Origin: WHSW01 sp963846165
GTDB taxonomy: Bacteria; Actinomycetota; Thermoleophilia; Solirubrobacterales; 70-9
Assembly: GCA_963846165.1 (NCBI GenBank)
Contig: CAWJUU010000008.1
Location: 62,001-126,000 of the forward strand
DNA length: 64,000 nucleotides
Direction of reading: 5' to 3'
The translations under genes were made by a program, and so were the position numbers. Every line of letters starts with the position of its first letter. The first letter of the stretch is position 1. This document shows positions 44,596 through 55,178 of this stretch, in pieces. The notes below the pieces were generated by a model. That model saw only the letters and a list, made by a program, of their open reading frames with translations, was not told the DNA's origin and ran no database searches.

Positions 44596-45948
44596 ATGAG
44601 CACTAAGGAGGACGCGCTCGCCGAGCTTGCCTGCGTGGTTCGGGGGAGTGGTTTGCTCGAGGGGAGCCTGTCGGCGGTCGCGATGGTCTCCGGCGGCGCC
44701 GACTCGGCCTGCGTCGCGGCGGGCCTGGCACGCGAGCTCGGGGCCGAGCAGGTGCACGGGCTGCACGTCAACTACCGCTTGCGCGAGGGCGCCGACGCCG
44801 GTGAGGCGGCGGCGCGGCGGCTGTGCGCGGCGCTGCGGATCGACCTCCACGTCGAGCGGCCGAAGGAAGCCCTCGCGGGTAACCTCCAGGCCGCGGCGCG
44901 GGCGCTGCGCTACGAGGCTGCCGAGCGGCTGCGCGACCGCACCGGCGCCGAAGTGATCGCCACCGGCCACACCCGCACCGACGTCGCCGAGACGGTGCTC
45001 TACCGGCTCGCCGCCTCGCCCGGGAGCCGGGCGCTGCTCGGGCTCGCGCCGCGCGCCGGGCGCGTCGTCCGCCCGCTGCTGGCGCTCGAGCGCGATCGCG
45101 TCCGGGAGCTCGCCGACGCGGCGGGGCTGCCGTTCGAGGACGACGAGACGAACGAGGACCCGACCTTCGCCCGCAACCGGATCCGCGCCGAGGCGCTGCC
45201 GGCGCTGCGCGAGATCAACCCGGCAGCCGAGCGCAACATCGCCGAGACGCGGGCCGAGCTCGCCGAGGAGGCCAAGCTGCTCGAGCGGGTCGTGCTCGAG
45301 GCGCTCGGCGATGCGGGCGCCGACGCCGGCGCGGTCACCGTCCCGGCCGCCGCGCTCGACGAGTTCGAGCCCGCCCTGCGGCGCCTCGCTCTGCGCGCGC
45401 TCGCCGAGCGCGCCTCGGGCAGACCGGTGGCGCTCGGCCGGGCGCGGGCTGCCGAGATCGTCCGGCTCGCGGGCAAGCACGAGGGCGGCGCGGTCGAGCT
45501 CGGCGGAGGACTGGTCGCCGTCTGCGAGTCGGGCCTGATCGGCTTCCGCGCCGCCACTGAGGATGCGGCCCCGGAGCCCGTCGCGCTCACCCTGCCCGGG
45601 AAGGTGCAGGTCGGTGGCTGGGAGGTCCGGGCCGAGATCCACCCGGGGCCGGTTGAACCGGCCGGGCCCGATGTCGCGACGCTCGACGCCGGGGCGCTCT
45701 CGGGCCCGATCGAGGTCCGCACGTGGCGCCAGGGCGATCGGATCCGACCGCTCGGGATGACCGGGACGAAGACGCTCCAGGACCTGTTCACCGACGGTGG
45801 GGTGCCGCGCTCGCTGCGCCATTCGGTTCCGGTGATCACGGTGGACGGGACGGTCGCCTGGGTCGCCGGGGTAGCGGTCTCGGAGGACTTCCGGCTTGAC
45901 CCCACCACCGAGCAGGTCGCAGTGCTGAGCGCTCGCATGCTGGAATAG
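44596..45948 (+). CDS. tilS: tRNA(Ile)-lysidine synthase
   Basis: The product is 450 aa. The N-type PP-loop reads AMVSGGADSACVAAG; VIATGHTRTDVAETVLYRLA and NRIRAEALPALREINPAAER are TilS signatures. The C-terminal TilS domain is present (TWRQGDRIRPLGMTGTKTLQDL). The enzyme adds lysine to C34 of tRNA-Ile(CAU) using ATP and is essential in most bacteria. ATG 44596 is chosen because the family begins at about this point. hpt follows after 4 nt, the classical tilS-hpt-ftsH order. Confidence 0.95.
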   Translation: MSTKEDALAELACVVRGSGLLEGSLSAVAMVSGGADSACVAAGLARELGAEQVHGLHVNYRLREGADAGEAAARRLCAALRIDLHVERPKEALAGNLQAAARALRYEAAERLRDRTGAEVIATGHTRTDVAETVLYRLAASPGSRALLGLAPRAGRVVRPLLALERDRVRELADAAGLPFEDDETNEDPTFARNRIRAEALPALREINPAAERNIAETRAELAEEAKLLERVVLEALGDAGADAGAVTVPAAALDEFEPALRRLALRALAERASGRPVALGRARAAEIVRLAGKHEGGAVELGGGLVAVCESGLIGFRAATEDAAPEPVALTLPGKVQVGGWEVRAEIHPGPVEPAGPDVATLDAGALSGPIEVRTWRQGDRIRPLGMTGTKTLQDLFTDGGVPRSLRHSVPVITVDGTVAWVAGVAVSEDFRLDPTTEQVAVLSARMLE

Positions 45949-45952
45949 CGCC

Positions 45953-46483
45953 GTGTCCGACGATCCCGCGATCGGCGAGATCCTCGTCTCAGCCGAGGAC
46001 CTCCAGCGGCGCGTCGGCGAGCTCGGCACCGAGATCTCGACCGACTACGAGGGCCGCGACCTGGTGCTGATCGGCGTGCTCAAGGGCGCGGTCCTCTTCC
46101 TCGCCGACCTGATGCGCACACTCGAGGTCCCGTGCGAGATCGACTTCATGGCGGTCTCGTCCTACGGGTCGGCGACCGATTCCTCCGGCGTCGTCCGCAT
46201 CCTCAAGGACCTCGACGCCTCGATCGAGGGCCGCGACGTGCTCCTGGTCGAGGACATCGTCGATTCCGGGCTCACCCTGCACTACCTGCTGAAGAGCCTG
46301 CGCGCACGAAATCCCCGCTCATTGCAGGTCTGCGCGTTGCTGACCAAGCCCGAGCGCCGGCGAGTCGACCTGCCGATCCGCTACGTCGGGTTCGAGATCG
46401 CGAACAGGTTCGCGATCGGCTACGGGCTCGATCACGGCCAGCGCTACCGCAACCTTCCCTACGTGGCTGCGTTGCAGGACTAA
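45953..46483 (+). CDS. hpt: Hypoxanthine phosphoribosyltransferase
   Basis: The product is 176 aa, the usual length. VLIGVLKGAVLFLADLMRTL, SSYGSATDSSGVVRILKDLD, the PRPP loop VLLVEDIVDSGLTLHYLLKS and VGFEIANRFAIGYGLDHGQR are all present. It converts hypoxanthine or guanine to IMP or GMP. GTG 45953 is 4 nt after the tilS stop, so translation is probably coupled. Confidence 0.96.
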   Translation: MSDDPAIGEILVSAEDLQRRVGELGTEISTDYEGRDLVLIGVLKGAVLFLADLMRTLEVPCEIDFMAVSSYGSATDSSGVVRILKDLDASIEGRDVLLVEDIVDSGLTLHYLLKSLRARNPRSLQVCALLTKPERRRVDLPIRYVGFEIANRFAIGYGLDHGQRYRNLPYVAALQD

Positions 46484-46556
46484 TGCGGCTTTCGGAGCGC
46501 TTTATCGCCCCTGGTACGCTGATCCAACCGAGAGCGGGGACACGAATCCCCCTTGC

Positions 46557-48542
<1,986 letters not shown>

Positions 48543-48657
48543 GTCCCTGAAACCAGGTATTTACGCTCGGCCGATCGGCGGCTAGTCTCGCTGGGGTCAT
48601 GCGCTACGCACAAGGGATGCCTGAGAAGGGGGCATCACTATCCGGAAGGCAGACCGC

Positions 48658-49183
48658 TTGATGGGCGCGAGTCGCAGGCGCTCACCGAGGCCCACCCGAA
48701 GCCTCGAGCGCCGGCTGCTGGATCAGGCCAAGCGGCGGGTCTCCGGGGAGATGGCGCAACTGAGCGCGCTCCAGCGCGACCTGCAGCGCGCCCAGGAGCG
48801 CTATCGAGACGCGATCGACCGGATCGAGCGGCGCCGGGAGCTGGCCGAGGCCGAGTTGGCCGCCTTCCCGCACGAACGCAACCTGGTTGCGACCAACGGC
48901 GTTGCGACCAACGGGGTTGCGAGCGACGGTGCCTGCGACCAACGGGGTTGCGAGCGACGTGCCTGCGGGCGACGAGTCCGACCGTTCCCTGAAGCGACGT
49001 GCGCGCGTGCGGCTGCTTTCGGCCGGCTACGCCGACCTGCGAGCCCTCGGACTCTCGGTCACGCAGGCGAACCGGGTGCTCGATTACGTGCGCGCCAGCC
49101 CGAGAACGGTTGCCGAGCTGTGCCGCGTCCCGTGGCTGCCGCGCGACCTACGCGCGCAGCTCGCCCAGCGCCTCAGCGACTGA
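48658..49183 (+). pseudogene. Coiled-coil protein with ATNGVASD repeats, one frameshift
   Basis: TTG 48658 begins a basic, coiled-coil protein (MAQLSALQRDLQRAQERYRD) that runs into tandem repeats VATNG-VATNG-VASD. The DNA repeat unit occurs twice, reading GAGCGACGGTGCC at 48921 and GAGCGACGTGCC at 48952. The extra G at 48928-48929 shifts the frame. With it removed the protein continues VPATNGVASDVPAGDES, then RVRLLSAGYADLRALGLSVT and EAN-like hairpin motifs, to a TGA at 49183 (~175 aa). The C-terminal part resembles a helix-hairpin-helix. Function unknown. Confidence 0.6.
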
Positions 49184-49278
49184 GCGCCGATCCGGAACCG
49201 CCGCCGGCGGGTTGGGTGAGTAGAACATGGAGGGTCGCCCGCACCGGGTGGCCCAACTCGAGCAGGAGGTAAGTGGAT

Positions 49279-49917
49279 ATGGGTTTCCGGCCACGGCTGC
49301 GCGCACCGTCACCGGCGCTGGTGATTGCGGTGATCGCGCTCTTCGTCGCTCTCGGAGGCGCCGCCTACGCGGCGCTCGGCAAGAACGAGGTCAAGTCGCG
49401 CAACATCGCGCCGAAGGCGGTGACGGGCTCCGACATCGCCAGCAACGCGGTCAAGTCGAGCAAGATCAACGCCGCCGCCGTGAACGCGAGCAAGCTCGCC
49501 GGCGGCGCCGTCGACGCAGGCGCGATCGCGGATGGTGCCGTGACCCGGACGAAGATCAAGGCCCAGGCCGTGACCACCCCGAAGCTCGCCGACGGCGCGG
49601 TCGAGGAGGCGAAGCTGGGCGATGGCGCGGTGACGGCGGCGAAGCTCGGCCCCGGGTCGGTGACGGGCGCCGCGGCGCTGGCGTCGTTGACGGTGAGCGT
49701 CGATCCCGCTGATACTGATGGCGACTGCGTGGAGGCGACCGCGGCGGTGAGCGGGGTCACGGCGAACGACCAGGTCTTGGTCACCGCGCCACCCGGTCTG
49801 CCGGTGGGCATGATTCCCAGCGGGGAAGCCGGGAACGGCTCGGTTGACGTGCGCGTCTGCACGATCGAGGCTGCTGTCGTCCCCGCCAGCGACTTCAACG
49901 TGCTCGTGATCGGCTGA
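49279..49917 (+). CDS. Exported repeat protein (beta-helix-like)
   Basis: The product is 212 aa. A basic N-terminus and hydrophobic segment (ALVIAVIALFVALGGAAYAA) is followed by about ten copies of a 10-11-residue repeat of the type GAVTxxKIA (NAVKSSKINAAAVNASKLAG, GAVEEAKLGDGAVTAAKLGP). A short beta-domain with two Cys ends it. Similar repeats are found on actinobacterial cell surfaces. ATG 49279 sits 8 nt after AGGAGGT. Confidence 0.8.
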   Translation: MGFRPRLRAPSPALVIAVIALFVALGGAAYAALGKNEVKSRNIAPKAVTGSDIASNAVKSSKINAAAVNASKLAGGAVDAGAIADGAVTRTKIKAQAVTTPKLADGAVEEAKLGDGAVTAAKLGPGSVTGAAALASLTVSVDPADTDGDCVEATAAVSGVTANDQVLVTAPPGLPVGMIPSGEAGNGSVDVRVCTIEAAVVPASDFNVLVIG

Positions 49918-49938
49918 GCGTCGGCGATACTCGGCCGT

Positions 49939-50787
49939 GTGCTGTGTGGAGGACCGATGAGAGCCCGGGTGATGGGGGTCGTCAACGTGACCCCGGACTC
50001 GTTCTCCGACGGCGGGCTCTTCCTCGACCCCGAGGCCGCGATCGCGCACGGCCGCGAGCTCGCGGCGGAGGGGGCTGACATCCTCGACGTCGGCGGCGAA
50101 TCGACCCGGCCGGGCGCCGGCGCGGTCTCCGCCGAGGAGGAGCTCGAACGCGTGGGCCCGGTGGTCGAGGCGCTCGCCGGCGCCGCCGGGCCGGGGGTGC
50201 CGCTCTCGATCGACACCTCGAAGGCCGCGGTCGCCGCGGCCGCGCTCGACGCCGGGGCGGCGATCGTCAACGACGTCACCGCGCTGCGCGCCGATCCCGA
50301 GCTCGCCGGGCTCTGCGCCGAGCGGGGCTGCGAGCTGGTCCTGATGCACATGCTGGGCACCCCGCGAACGATGCAGGACGATCCCCGCTACGACGACGTC
50401 GTCGACGAGGTCAAGACCTTCCTCGCCGAGCGGATCGAGTCGGCGATCGGGTCGGGCGTCGACGAGGCGCGGATTTGGGTCGATCCCGGGATCGGCTTCG
50501 GGAAGACGCTCGCGCACAACCTCGAGCTCCTGCGGAGGCTCGGCGAGCTGCGCGAGCTCGGCCGGCCGATCGTGGTCGGGACCTCGCGCAAGCGCTTCAT
50601 CGGCGCGATCACCGGCCGCGAGGCCGGCGAGCGGCTCGGTGGGACGGTGGCCTCGAACGTGCTCGCGCTCGCGGCGGGCGCCGATGTCTTCCGGGTCCAC
50701 GAGGTGCTCGCAGCGCGCCAGGCGCTCGACGTCGCCGAGGTGATCCTCGGCCGCCGCGAGTGGCGCCGCCAGCCCGCCGCCAAGTAG
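49939..50787 (+). CDS. folP: Dihydropteroate synthase
   Basis: The product is 282 aa. VMGVVNVTPDSFSDGGLF, DVGGESTRPGA, SIDTSKAAVA and VVGTSRKRFIGAITGRE are the family motifs for pterin and pABA binding. It condenses dihydropterin pyrophosphate with pABA. GTG 49939 has GATACT 7 nt upstream (49926-49931); an in-frame ATG (49957) six codons later is an alternative start. It heads a folP-folB-folK operon. Confidence 0.96.
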   Translation: MLCGGPMRARVMGVVNVTPDSFSDGGLFLDPEAAIAHGRELAAEGADILDVGGESTRPGAGAVSAEEELERVGPVVEALAGAAGPGVPLSIDTSKAAVAAAALDAGAAIVNDVTALRADPELAGLCAERGCELVLMHMLGTPRTMQDDPRYDDVVDEVKTFLAERIESAIGSGVDEARIWVDPGIGFGKTLAHNLELLRRLGELRELGRPIVVGTSRKRFIGAITGREAGERLGGTVASNVLALAAGADVFRVHEVLAARQALDVAEVILGRREWRRQPAAK

Positions 50788-50798
50788 GTTTCTCGGGC

Positions 50799-51236
50799 AT
50801 GGAGGCGCACGGCAGCGGCCACGAATCGACGGTGGAGGTGGAGCTGGGCGGCCTCTCGATCTACACGCACCACGGGGTCACCGAGGCCGAACGGGAGGTC
50901 GGGCAGCGGCTGGTGATCGACGTCGCCTTTGACGTCCCCGATTGCGACGCCGTGCTCACCGACCGGCTCGAGGACACGATCGACTACGCCGAGGTCGCCG
51001 ACATCGTCGCCCTCGCGGCGACCGAGCGCAGCCACCGCACCCTCGAGCGCCTCGGCGGGGTGATCGCCGAGCGTCTGATGGAGCGCTTCGGATGCGACGA
51101 GGTCCGCGTTCGAACGGCCAAGCCCGAGCCGCCGATCCCCCTCGCGATCGAGGAGGTCGCGGTCGAGGTCGTCCGGTCGCGGACGCCCGACGACGAGGAG
51201 CTCGACGAGGAGGCCGAGCCCGGGGACGACGGGTGA
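50799..51236 (+). CDS. folB: Dihydroneopterin aldolase
   Basis: The product is 145 aa. VELGGLSIYTHHGVTEAERE, DTIDYAEVADIVALAATERS and RVRTAKPEPPIPLAIEEVAV give the FolB fold, with the active-site Glu of HGVTEAE and the Lys of TAKP. It cleaves dihydroneopterin. TAGGTT, overlapping the folP stop (50785-50790), stands 8 nt before ATG 50799, so folB may also have its own leaderless promoter. The acidic C-terminus is unusually long. Confidence 0.94.
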   Translation: MEAHGSGHESTVEVELGGLSIYTHHGVTEAEREVGQRLVIDVAFDVPDCDAVLTDRLEDTIDYAEVADIVALAATERSHRTLERLGGVIAERLMERFGCDEVRVRTAKPEPPIPLAIEEVAVEVVRSRTPDDEELDEEAEPGDDG

Positions 51237-51733
51237 CCGCGGGCCGCATCGGCTACCTCGGCCTGGGCTCCAACGTCGGCGACCGCGCGGCTCATCTGCG
51301 GGCGGCGGTCCGGCTCCTGGGCGAGCACGGGGTCGAGATCGATGCGGTGTCGTCGGCGTATGAGACCGATCCAGTCGGCGAGATCCTCGACCAGCCGGAT
51401 TTCCTCAATGCGGTTGTGCGGGTCAAGACCGCGCTCGAGCCCGAACAGCTCCTCGATCTCTGCAAGGCGATCGAGATCGAGCAGGGCCGTCTGCTCGGCA
51501 GCGCCAGGCACGGGCCGCGGCCGCTGGACGTGGACCTGCTGGTGCTCGGGGACCTGGAGCTCGAGACGGAGCGGCTGACGCTGCCGCATCGGGAAGTCTT
51601 GGCGCGGCGGTTCGTGCTGATTCCTCTGCTGGAACTCGAGCCGGAGCTGCGGTTGCCCGATGGGACGGCGCTGAGCGAGGCGCTTACGAGGCTGGGTGGG
51701 GGAGAGCGGGTGGAGCGGCTCGGGCGGTTGTGA
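51233..51733 (+). CDS. folK: 6-hydroxymethyl-7,8-dihydropterin pyrophosphokinase
   Basis: The product is 166 aa. GYLGLGSNVGDRAAHLRAAV, SSAYETDPVG, QPDFLNAVVRV and RHGPRPLDVDLLVLGDLE with LPHREVLARRFVLIPLLEL are HPPK signatures. It uses ATP to make the pyrophosphate used by FolP. GTG 51233 overlaps the folB stop (GTGA), showing translational coupling. Confidence 0.96.
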   Translation: MTAGRIGYLGLGSNVGDRAAHLRAAVRLLGEHGVEIDAVSSAYETDPVGEILDQPDFLNAVVRVKTALEPEQLLDLCKAIEIEQGRLLGSARHGPRPLDVDLLVLGDLELETERLTLPHREVLARRFVLIPLLELEPELRLPDGTALSEALTRLGGGERVERLGRL

Positions 51734-51794
51734 CCGGTTCGACGAGTTGTTCTCGGATAGCGAGAGGAACGCGTCGAGGCCCGGGCTCGACCCC

Positions 51795-52565
51795 TTACCT
51801 GCTTGGCGCGGCTGGTGTGGCGGCGGACTCCTCGAGGCCCGCCAGCCACGCCGGCGGCAGGATCGCGGGCGCGTAGCCGGGGTAATCCGGCGCCACCCGC
51901 ATCGCCAGCTCGCCCGCCCGGCGGGACTCGATCGCGCCGCGCAGGTCCTGAAGCGTCATCAGCAGGCGCAGGCTGGCGCCGATCTGAAGGTCGGCGGCGT
52001 TGAGCTCGGCGCCCCCGAGCACGCCCTCGGCGATCCAGTCGTCGATTCGCTGCAGCATCCCCGGGAGCGCCGCCAGGTCGGCGCGGACGTTGTCGTCGGT
52101 CGCCGCGTTGAAGCGCGCCGAGAGGGCGACGATCGGCGCCGCGGTCTTGACCGCGAGCCCGATCGGGATCCCGAGCCGGGCACCCTCGGAGTAGGAGGCG
52201 AGTGGTGAGCGATCGCGGTGCTGCACGTTCCAGAACACGCGGCGGGCGAGCGGCTGGAGCGCCTCGTCGCCCCACGCCTCCGCCGCATCGACGGCTGCGC
52301 GCTGGTCGGCATCGGCCGGATACAGCGGCGGGTCCGGCACCAGGCGATCGAGCTCATGGGCGATCTCGCGCGAGCCCTGCACCTTGCGACCGTCGATCTT
52401 CAGCGCCGGGACGGTGATGCCCTGGAAGCCGACGGCCCGCAGCGCCGCCTTCGAGACCACCGGCATCAGGTCGGTGCGCTTGTAGTCGATGCCCTTGCGC
52501 TCGAGCATCATCATCGCGGTGCGCGACGGATGCGAGCCGGGAATCACGTAGAGCCGCGCTTCCAC
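51795..52565 (-). CDS. Glutathione S-transferase-like protein
   Basis: The product is 256 aa from GTG 52565, which has TAGGAT 7 nt upstream. The N-terminal thioredoxin fold has ARLYVIPGSHPSRTAMMMLE, GITVPALKIDGRKVQGSREI; the C-terminal part is helical. It differs from the GST at 33141 in its N-terminal motif (no Cys). Substrate and thiol are unknown. It lies convergent to folK. Confidence 0.82.
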   Translation of the reverse strand: MEARLYVIPGSHPSRTAMMMLERKGIDYKRTDLMPVVSKAALRAVGFQGITVPALKIDGRKVQGSREIAHELDRLVPDPPLYPADADQRAAVDAAEAWGDEALQPLARRVFWNVQHRDRSPLASYSEGARLGIPIGLAVKTAAPIVALSARFNAATDDNVRADLAALPGMLQRIDDWIAEGVLGGAELNAADLQIGASLRLLMTLQDLRGAIESRRAGELAMRVAPDYPGYAPAILPPAWLAGLEESAATPAAPSR

Positions 52566-52801
52566 GGCGCGAATCCTATCCGGGCGATTGGCACCCCGCG
52601 TGCCTGACAGGCGCGAAAAGGGGGCTTGGGACAACGGCTCGGACAATTACTCAGGGGTTCGCCCGGACCCGTTCCCCCGTGTGGAAAGCTAGATGTAGGC
52701 CGCAGGAGGCAGTCCAGGGCCTAAACGACGACCGAAAGGACCAGCCTCCCGTTACCCGCCGCGCCGAAGACGTAAGACACCGATCCTCAGAAATCTTTCA
52801 C

Positions 52802-52995
52802 GTGTCCGGCGAGCCCGTACGTCTCGGCTGCCCCGATGGGCACCGTATATCGGTCCTCGCCAGTGGCGCGCCGGTGAGATACGGCCGCGAGCCCAGCCCA
52901 GAGGGCGACGGTGTCATCGAGAAGGGCGCGACCCACTACTTCGACAAGCCCACTTGCGCTCGCCCGAGGGCGCGCACGTCATCGTCAGCCCATAA
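52802..52995 (+). pseudogene. Small accessory protein, one frameshift
   Basis: GTG 52802 begins MSGEPVRLGCPDGHRISVLA-type sequence, then REPSPEGDGVIEKGATHYFD. A one-base loss near 52954-52958 changes the frame to RSPEGAHVIVSP and a TAA at 52993, directly before AAGGAG of the next gene. About 64 aa. Function unknown. The preceding 235 bp (52566-52801) show no gene. Confidence 0.45.
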
Positions 52996-53010
52996 GGAGA
53001 CACACCCCCA

Positions 53011-53423
53011 ATGCCCGATGCCGATGACTATTTCGATTACGAAGACGACTATGAGGATTACGAGGACGACGTGCTGACCCCAGAGGAATACCAGCAGCAT
53101 CTATACGAAGCCGCCCGAGAGCTGATCGAACAAGACCTCGCCGAGCAGCAGCAAGGCCAAGCCGAGTTCGACGCAGAGCTGGCCGCGCTAGAGGACGCGG
53201 TTGGACACAAGCTGACTCAGGGCGACAAGCAGATGCTGATCGAGTTCTATGACGAGAACCCTGACCAGGAAGGGGCGGCCCTCCAGATTGCGCATGACAA
53301 TTCGGTCGGGCAGCTCGACATGAGCGACGACGAAACGAAGATCCCGTCTTTGCTGAGGCCATCGACGACGGCGGGGAGACGGCGACTGATGGGCCAGACC
53401 CGCAGCGTCGAGATGCCTGCTGA
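53011..53423 (+). pseudogene. Acidic protein, one frameshift
   Basis: The product is about 137 aa. A Tyr/Asp/Glu-rich N-terminus (MPDADDYFDYEDDYEDYEDD) is followed by helices LTPEEYQQHLYEAARELIEQ, VGHKLTQGDKQMLIEFYDEN. After DDETKIP a missing base near 53343-53346 shifts to VFAEAIDDGGETATDGPDPQ and a TGA at 53421. AAGGAGA lies 11 nt upstream. Its style is that of phage or element accessory proteins; function unknown. Confidence 0.6.
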
Positions 53424-53457
53424 GCTACGCCGACAGCCCGGCGGCTTCGAGGGCAAG

Positions 53458-54072
53458 TCACTGCCGACGGAGCCGGTACCAGTGCTCGTCGAACCTCAGC
53501 AGCCTCGCGATGACGTCCGGCTCGGTGTCCGCCACCTCGACGTCAGTCACCTTCCATCCGGGGAAGGCAGACTCGACGTCGCTTCGACCAGCGCCACGCC
53601 AGAACGGTCTGCGCGCGGGCGCAAAACAGTCGAGCAGCACAGTGGCATCGTCGGCGGCGACTGCGCCGACTTCCCGACCCATCGCCTCGCGCTGGGCATC
53701 GCTGAGGCCGTGGAAGGTGCCGGTGTCGAGCACCAATCGGAAGTCGGCGCCGACCCCCGCCTCTCGCAGAGCCGTCGCGTCGGCGTGCATGACCCGCACG
53801 TCGACGCTGGCCTCTCGCACGCGCTCGCGGGCGCGCTCCAGGGCCTTGTCGACGATGTCGACGCTCGTGACCTGCCAGCCGCGCTTTGCCAGCGGGATCC
53901 CCCAGACACCGCTGCCGCATCCGAGGTCGAGCGCCGGTCCGTAGGGCGGCTCGCGCCCGCTCTCCTCGCGGTCGAACAGCTCCGAGAGCTTCTCGGCAAA
54001 CGGCGGATGCTCTGCGAGGTCCTCCCAGGGGTGGAAGCCAAGCCGGTAGAAGAAGTTGTATGGAACGCCCAT
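53458..54072 (-). CDS. Class I SAM-dependent methyltransferase
   Basis: The product is 204 aa. ALDLGCGSGVWGIPLAKRG (motif I), VTSVDIVDKALERARERV, MHADATALREAGVG and RLVLDTGTFHGLSDAQREAM fit a small-molecule methyltransferase of the TPMT/UbiE-like type. Substrate unknown. GATACT lies 13 nt upstream of ATG 54072 (54086-54091). It is not part of an obvious operon. Confidence 0.88.
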   Translation of the reverse strand: MGVPYNFFYRLGFHPWEDLAEHPPFAEKLSELFDREESGREPPYGPALDLGCGSGVWGIPLAKRGWQVTSVDIVDKALERARERVREASVDVRVMHADATALREAGVGADFRLVLDTGTFHGLSDAQREAMGREVGAVAADDATVLLDCFAPARRPFWRGAGRSDVESAFPGWKVTDVEVADTEPDVIARLLRFDEHWYRLRRQ

Positions 54073-54097
54073 GCCGGACTCTTCAAGTATCGCTCAG

Positions 54098-54132
54098 GCA
54101 GGAGTCTCCCGCGATATCGCCAACGCAGTATC
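54098..54132 (-). pseudogene. SnoaL-family leader remnant
   Basis: Read leftward, GATACT (54127-54132), a 9-nt spacer and ATATCGCGGGAG align with GATACT, 9 nt and ATGTCGCAGGAG of the intact paralogues. The start codon is changed to ATA and homology soon ends. The following bases to 54293 contain no other gene. Confidence 0.55.
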
Positions 54133-54293
54133 CGGCGGCGAGGCGCCCGATCTTGGCCAAACTTCCCCTGGCGTCAGGCGGCCCACGCAGACCTCCGTGA
54201 CCGCCTCGGGAACCTGCGCACGAACTCGATCTCGGGAGTACCTTCGAAGGAATCGGCCTCGCCTTTCCTTACCCCTTGGATTGGCGGGGCCGA

Positions 54294-54701
54294 CTACTCC
54301 GACAGCCCGGCGGCTTCGAGGGCCTCGCGCTCGTTGAAGAACTCGCGGTAGCGCACGATCAACCCGTCACGGATGGTGAGCAGCTCGTGGTTGACCGAGC
54401 GGACCTCGACGCCGCTGCTGGCCCCTTTCCCGACTTCGAGGCCCACGACCAGCACGTCATCGCCACCGCAATCGGAGATTCGCTGAACTTCGAACCTGTA
54501 CTCGTCGAAGCTGTCGAGCCATCCTTCGAGAGCCTCCTTAACCCCTTCTCGGCCCCGGTAGGTCAGTCCGTCCTCGCGCGTGGTCCACTCGATTTCCGGA
54601 TGGCAGGACTCCATGATCCTCGGCATGGCAGCCAACATGGCCCGCTTACTCGTTGCCGGTTCGTAGAAGCGGGCGACCAGCTCGACGTTCTCCTGCGACA
54701 T
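54294..54701 (-). CDS. SnoaL-like / NTF2-fold protein
   Basis: The 135-aa protein starts MSQENVELVARFYEPATSKR and ends NEREALEAAGLSE. EGWLDSFDEYRFEVQRISDC and GLIVRYREFFNE fit the family. ATG 54701 is chosen by alignment to paralogues over an upstream in-frame ATG. It is the last of three tandem paralogues on this strand. Confidence 0.87.
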   Translation of the reverse strand: MSQENVELVARFYEPATSKRAMLAAMPRIMESCHPEIEWTTREDGLTYRGREGVKEALEGWLDSFDEYRFEVQRISDCGGDDVLVVGLEVGKGASSGVEVRSVNHELLTIRDGLIVRYREFFNEREALEAAGLSE

Positions 54702-54752
54702 CGCGCGCGCAGTATCCCGCACCGCCAGTGTTGCGCTCTCCATGCGAAGTGA

Positions 54753-55175
54753 CTATCGCGTCTCGTCCCAAGCGCTACGCCGAGAGGCGGCTTCGAGGGC
54801 CTCAGCACGATTCGGATACTCGCGGCAACGCGCAAGCTTTCCGCCTCGAATCGAGTAGACGACCGCTTCCGCCTGATCCGTTTCGATGCCGCTGAGCTTG
54901 GCGCGTCCGCCGAACCGCTCAACCACGACCACAGTGTCCTCACCGGCGCCGATCAGTTCGACCGGCTCGAACCAGAACTCGTCGAACGTGTCGATCCAGT
55001 CCTGCAGCCATGCCCGCACGGCGTCCTTGCCGTGGATCGGACCGGAGTCGTCGGGCGCACCCTCGAGCGTCCGGTAGTCGACATCGTCGGTGAAATGCTC
55101 CATGAACCGATCAAGCCCTCCATGGGCAAACGCCTCATAGGCCGCTCTCACGATCTCGACGTTCTCCTCCGACAT
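54753..55175 (-). CDS. SnoaL-like / NTF2-fold protein
   Basis: The 140-aa protein starts MSEENVEIVRAAYEAFAHGG and ends PNRAEALEAASRRSAWDETR, so the family's AGLSE end is replaced. LQDWIDTFDEFWFEPVELIG and GGKLARCREYP follow the family pattern. It starts 3 nt after the stop of the upstream paralogue and is probably co-transcribed with it. Confidence 0.86.
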   Translation of the reverse strand: MSEENVEIVRAAYEAFAHGGLDRFMEHFTDDVDYRTLEGAPDDSGPIHGKDAVRAWLQDWIDTFDEFWFEPVELIGAGEDTVVVVERFGGRAKLSGIETDQAEAVVYSIRGGKLARCREYPNRAEALEAASRRSAWDETR

Positions 55176-55178
55176 CGC

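Noticed and set aside
53011..54351. A single 446-aa protein from the acidic gene through the methyltransferase region
   Set aside because: After a frameshift near 53345 the frame runs antisense to a clear methyltransferase gene and is not coding.
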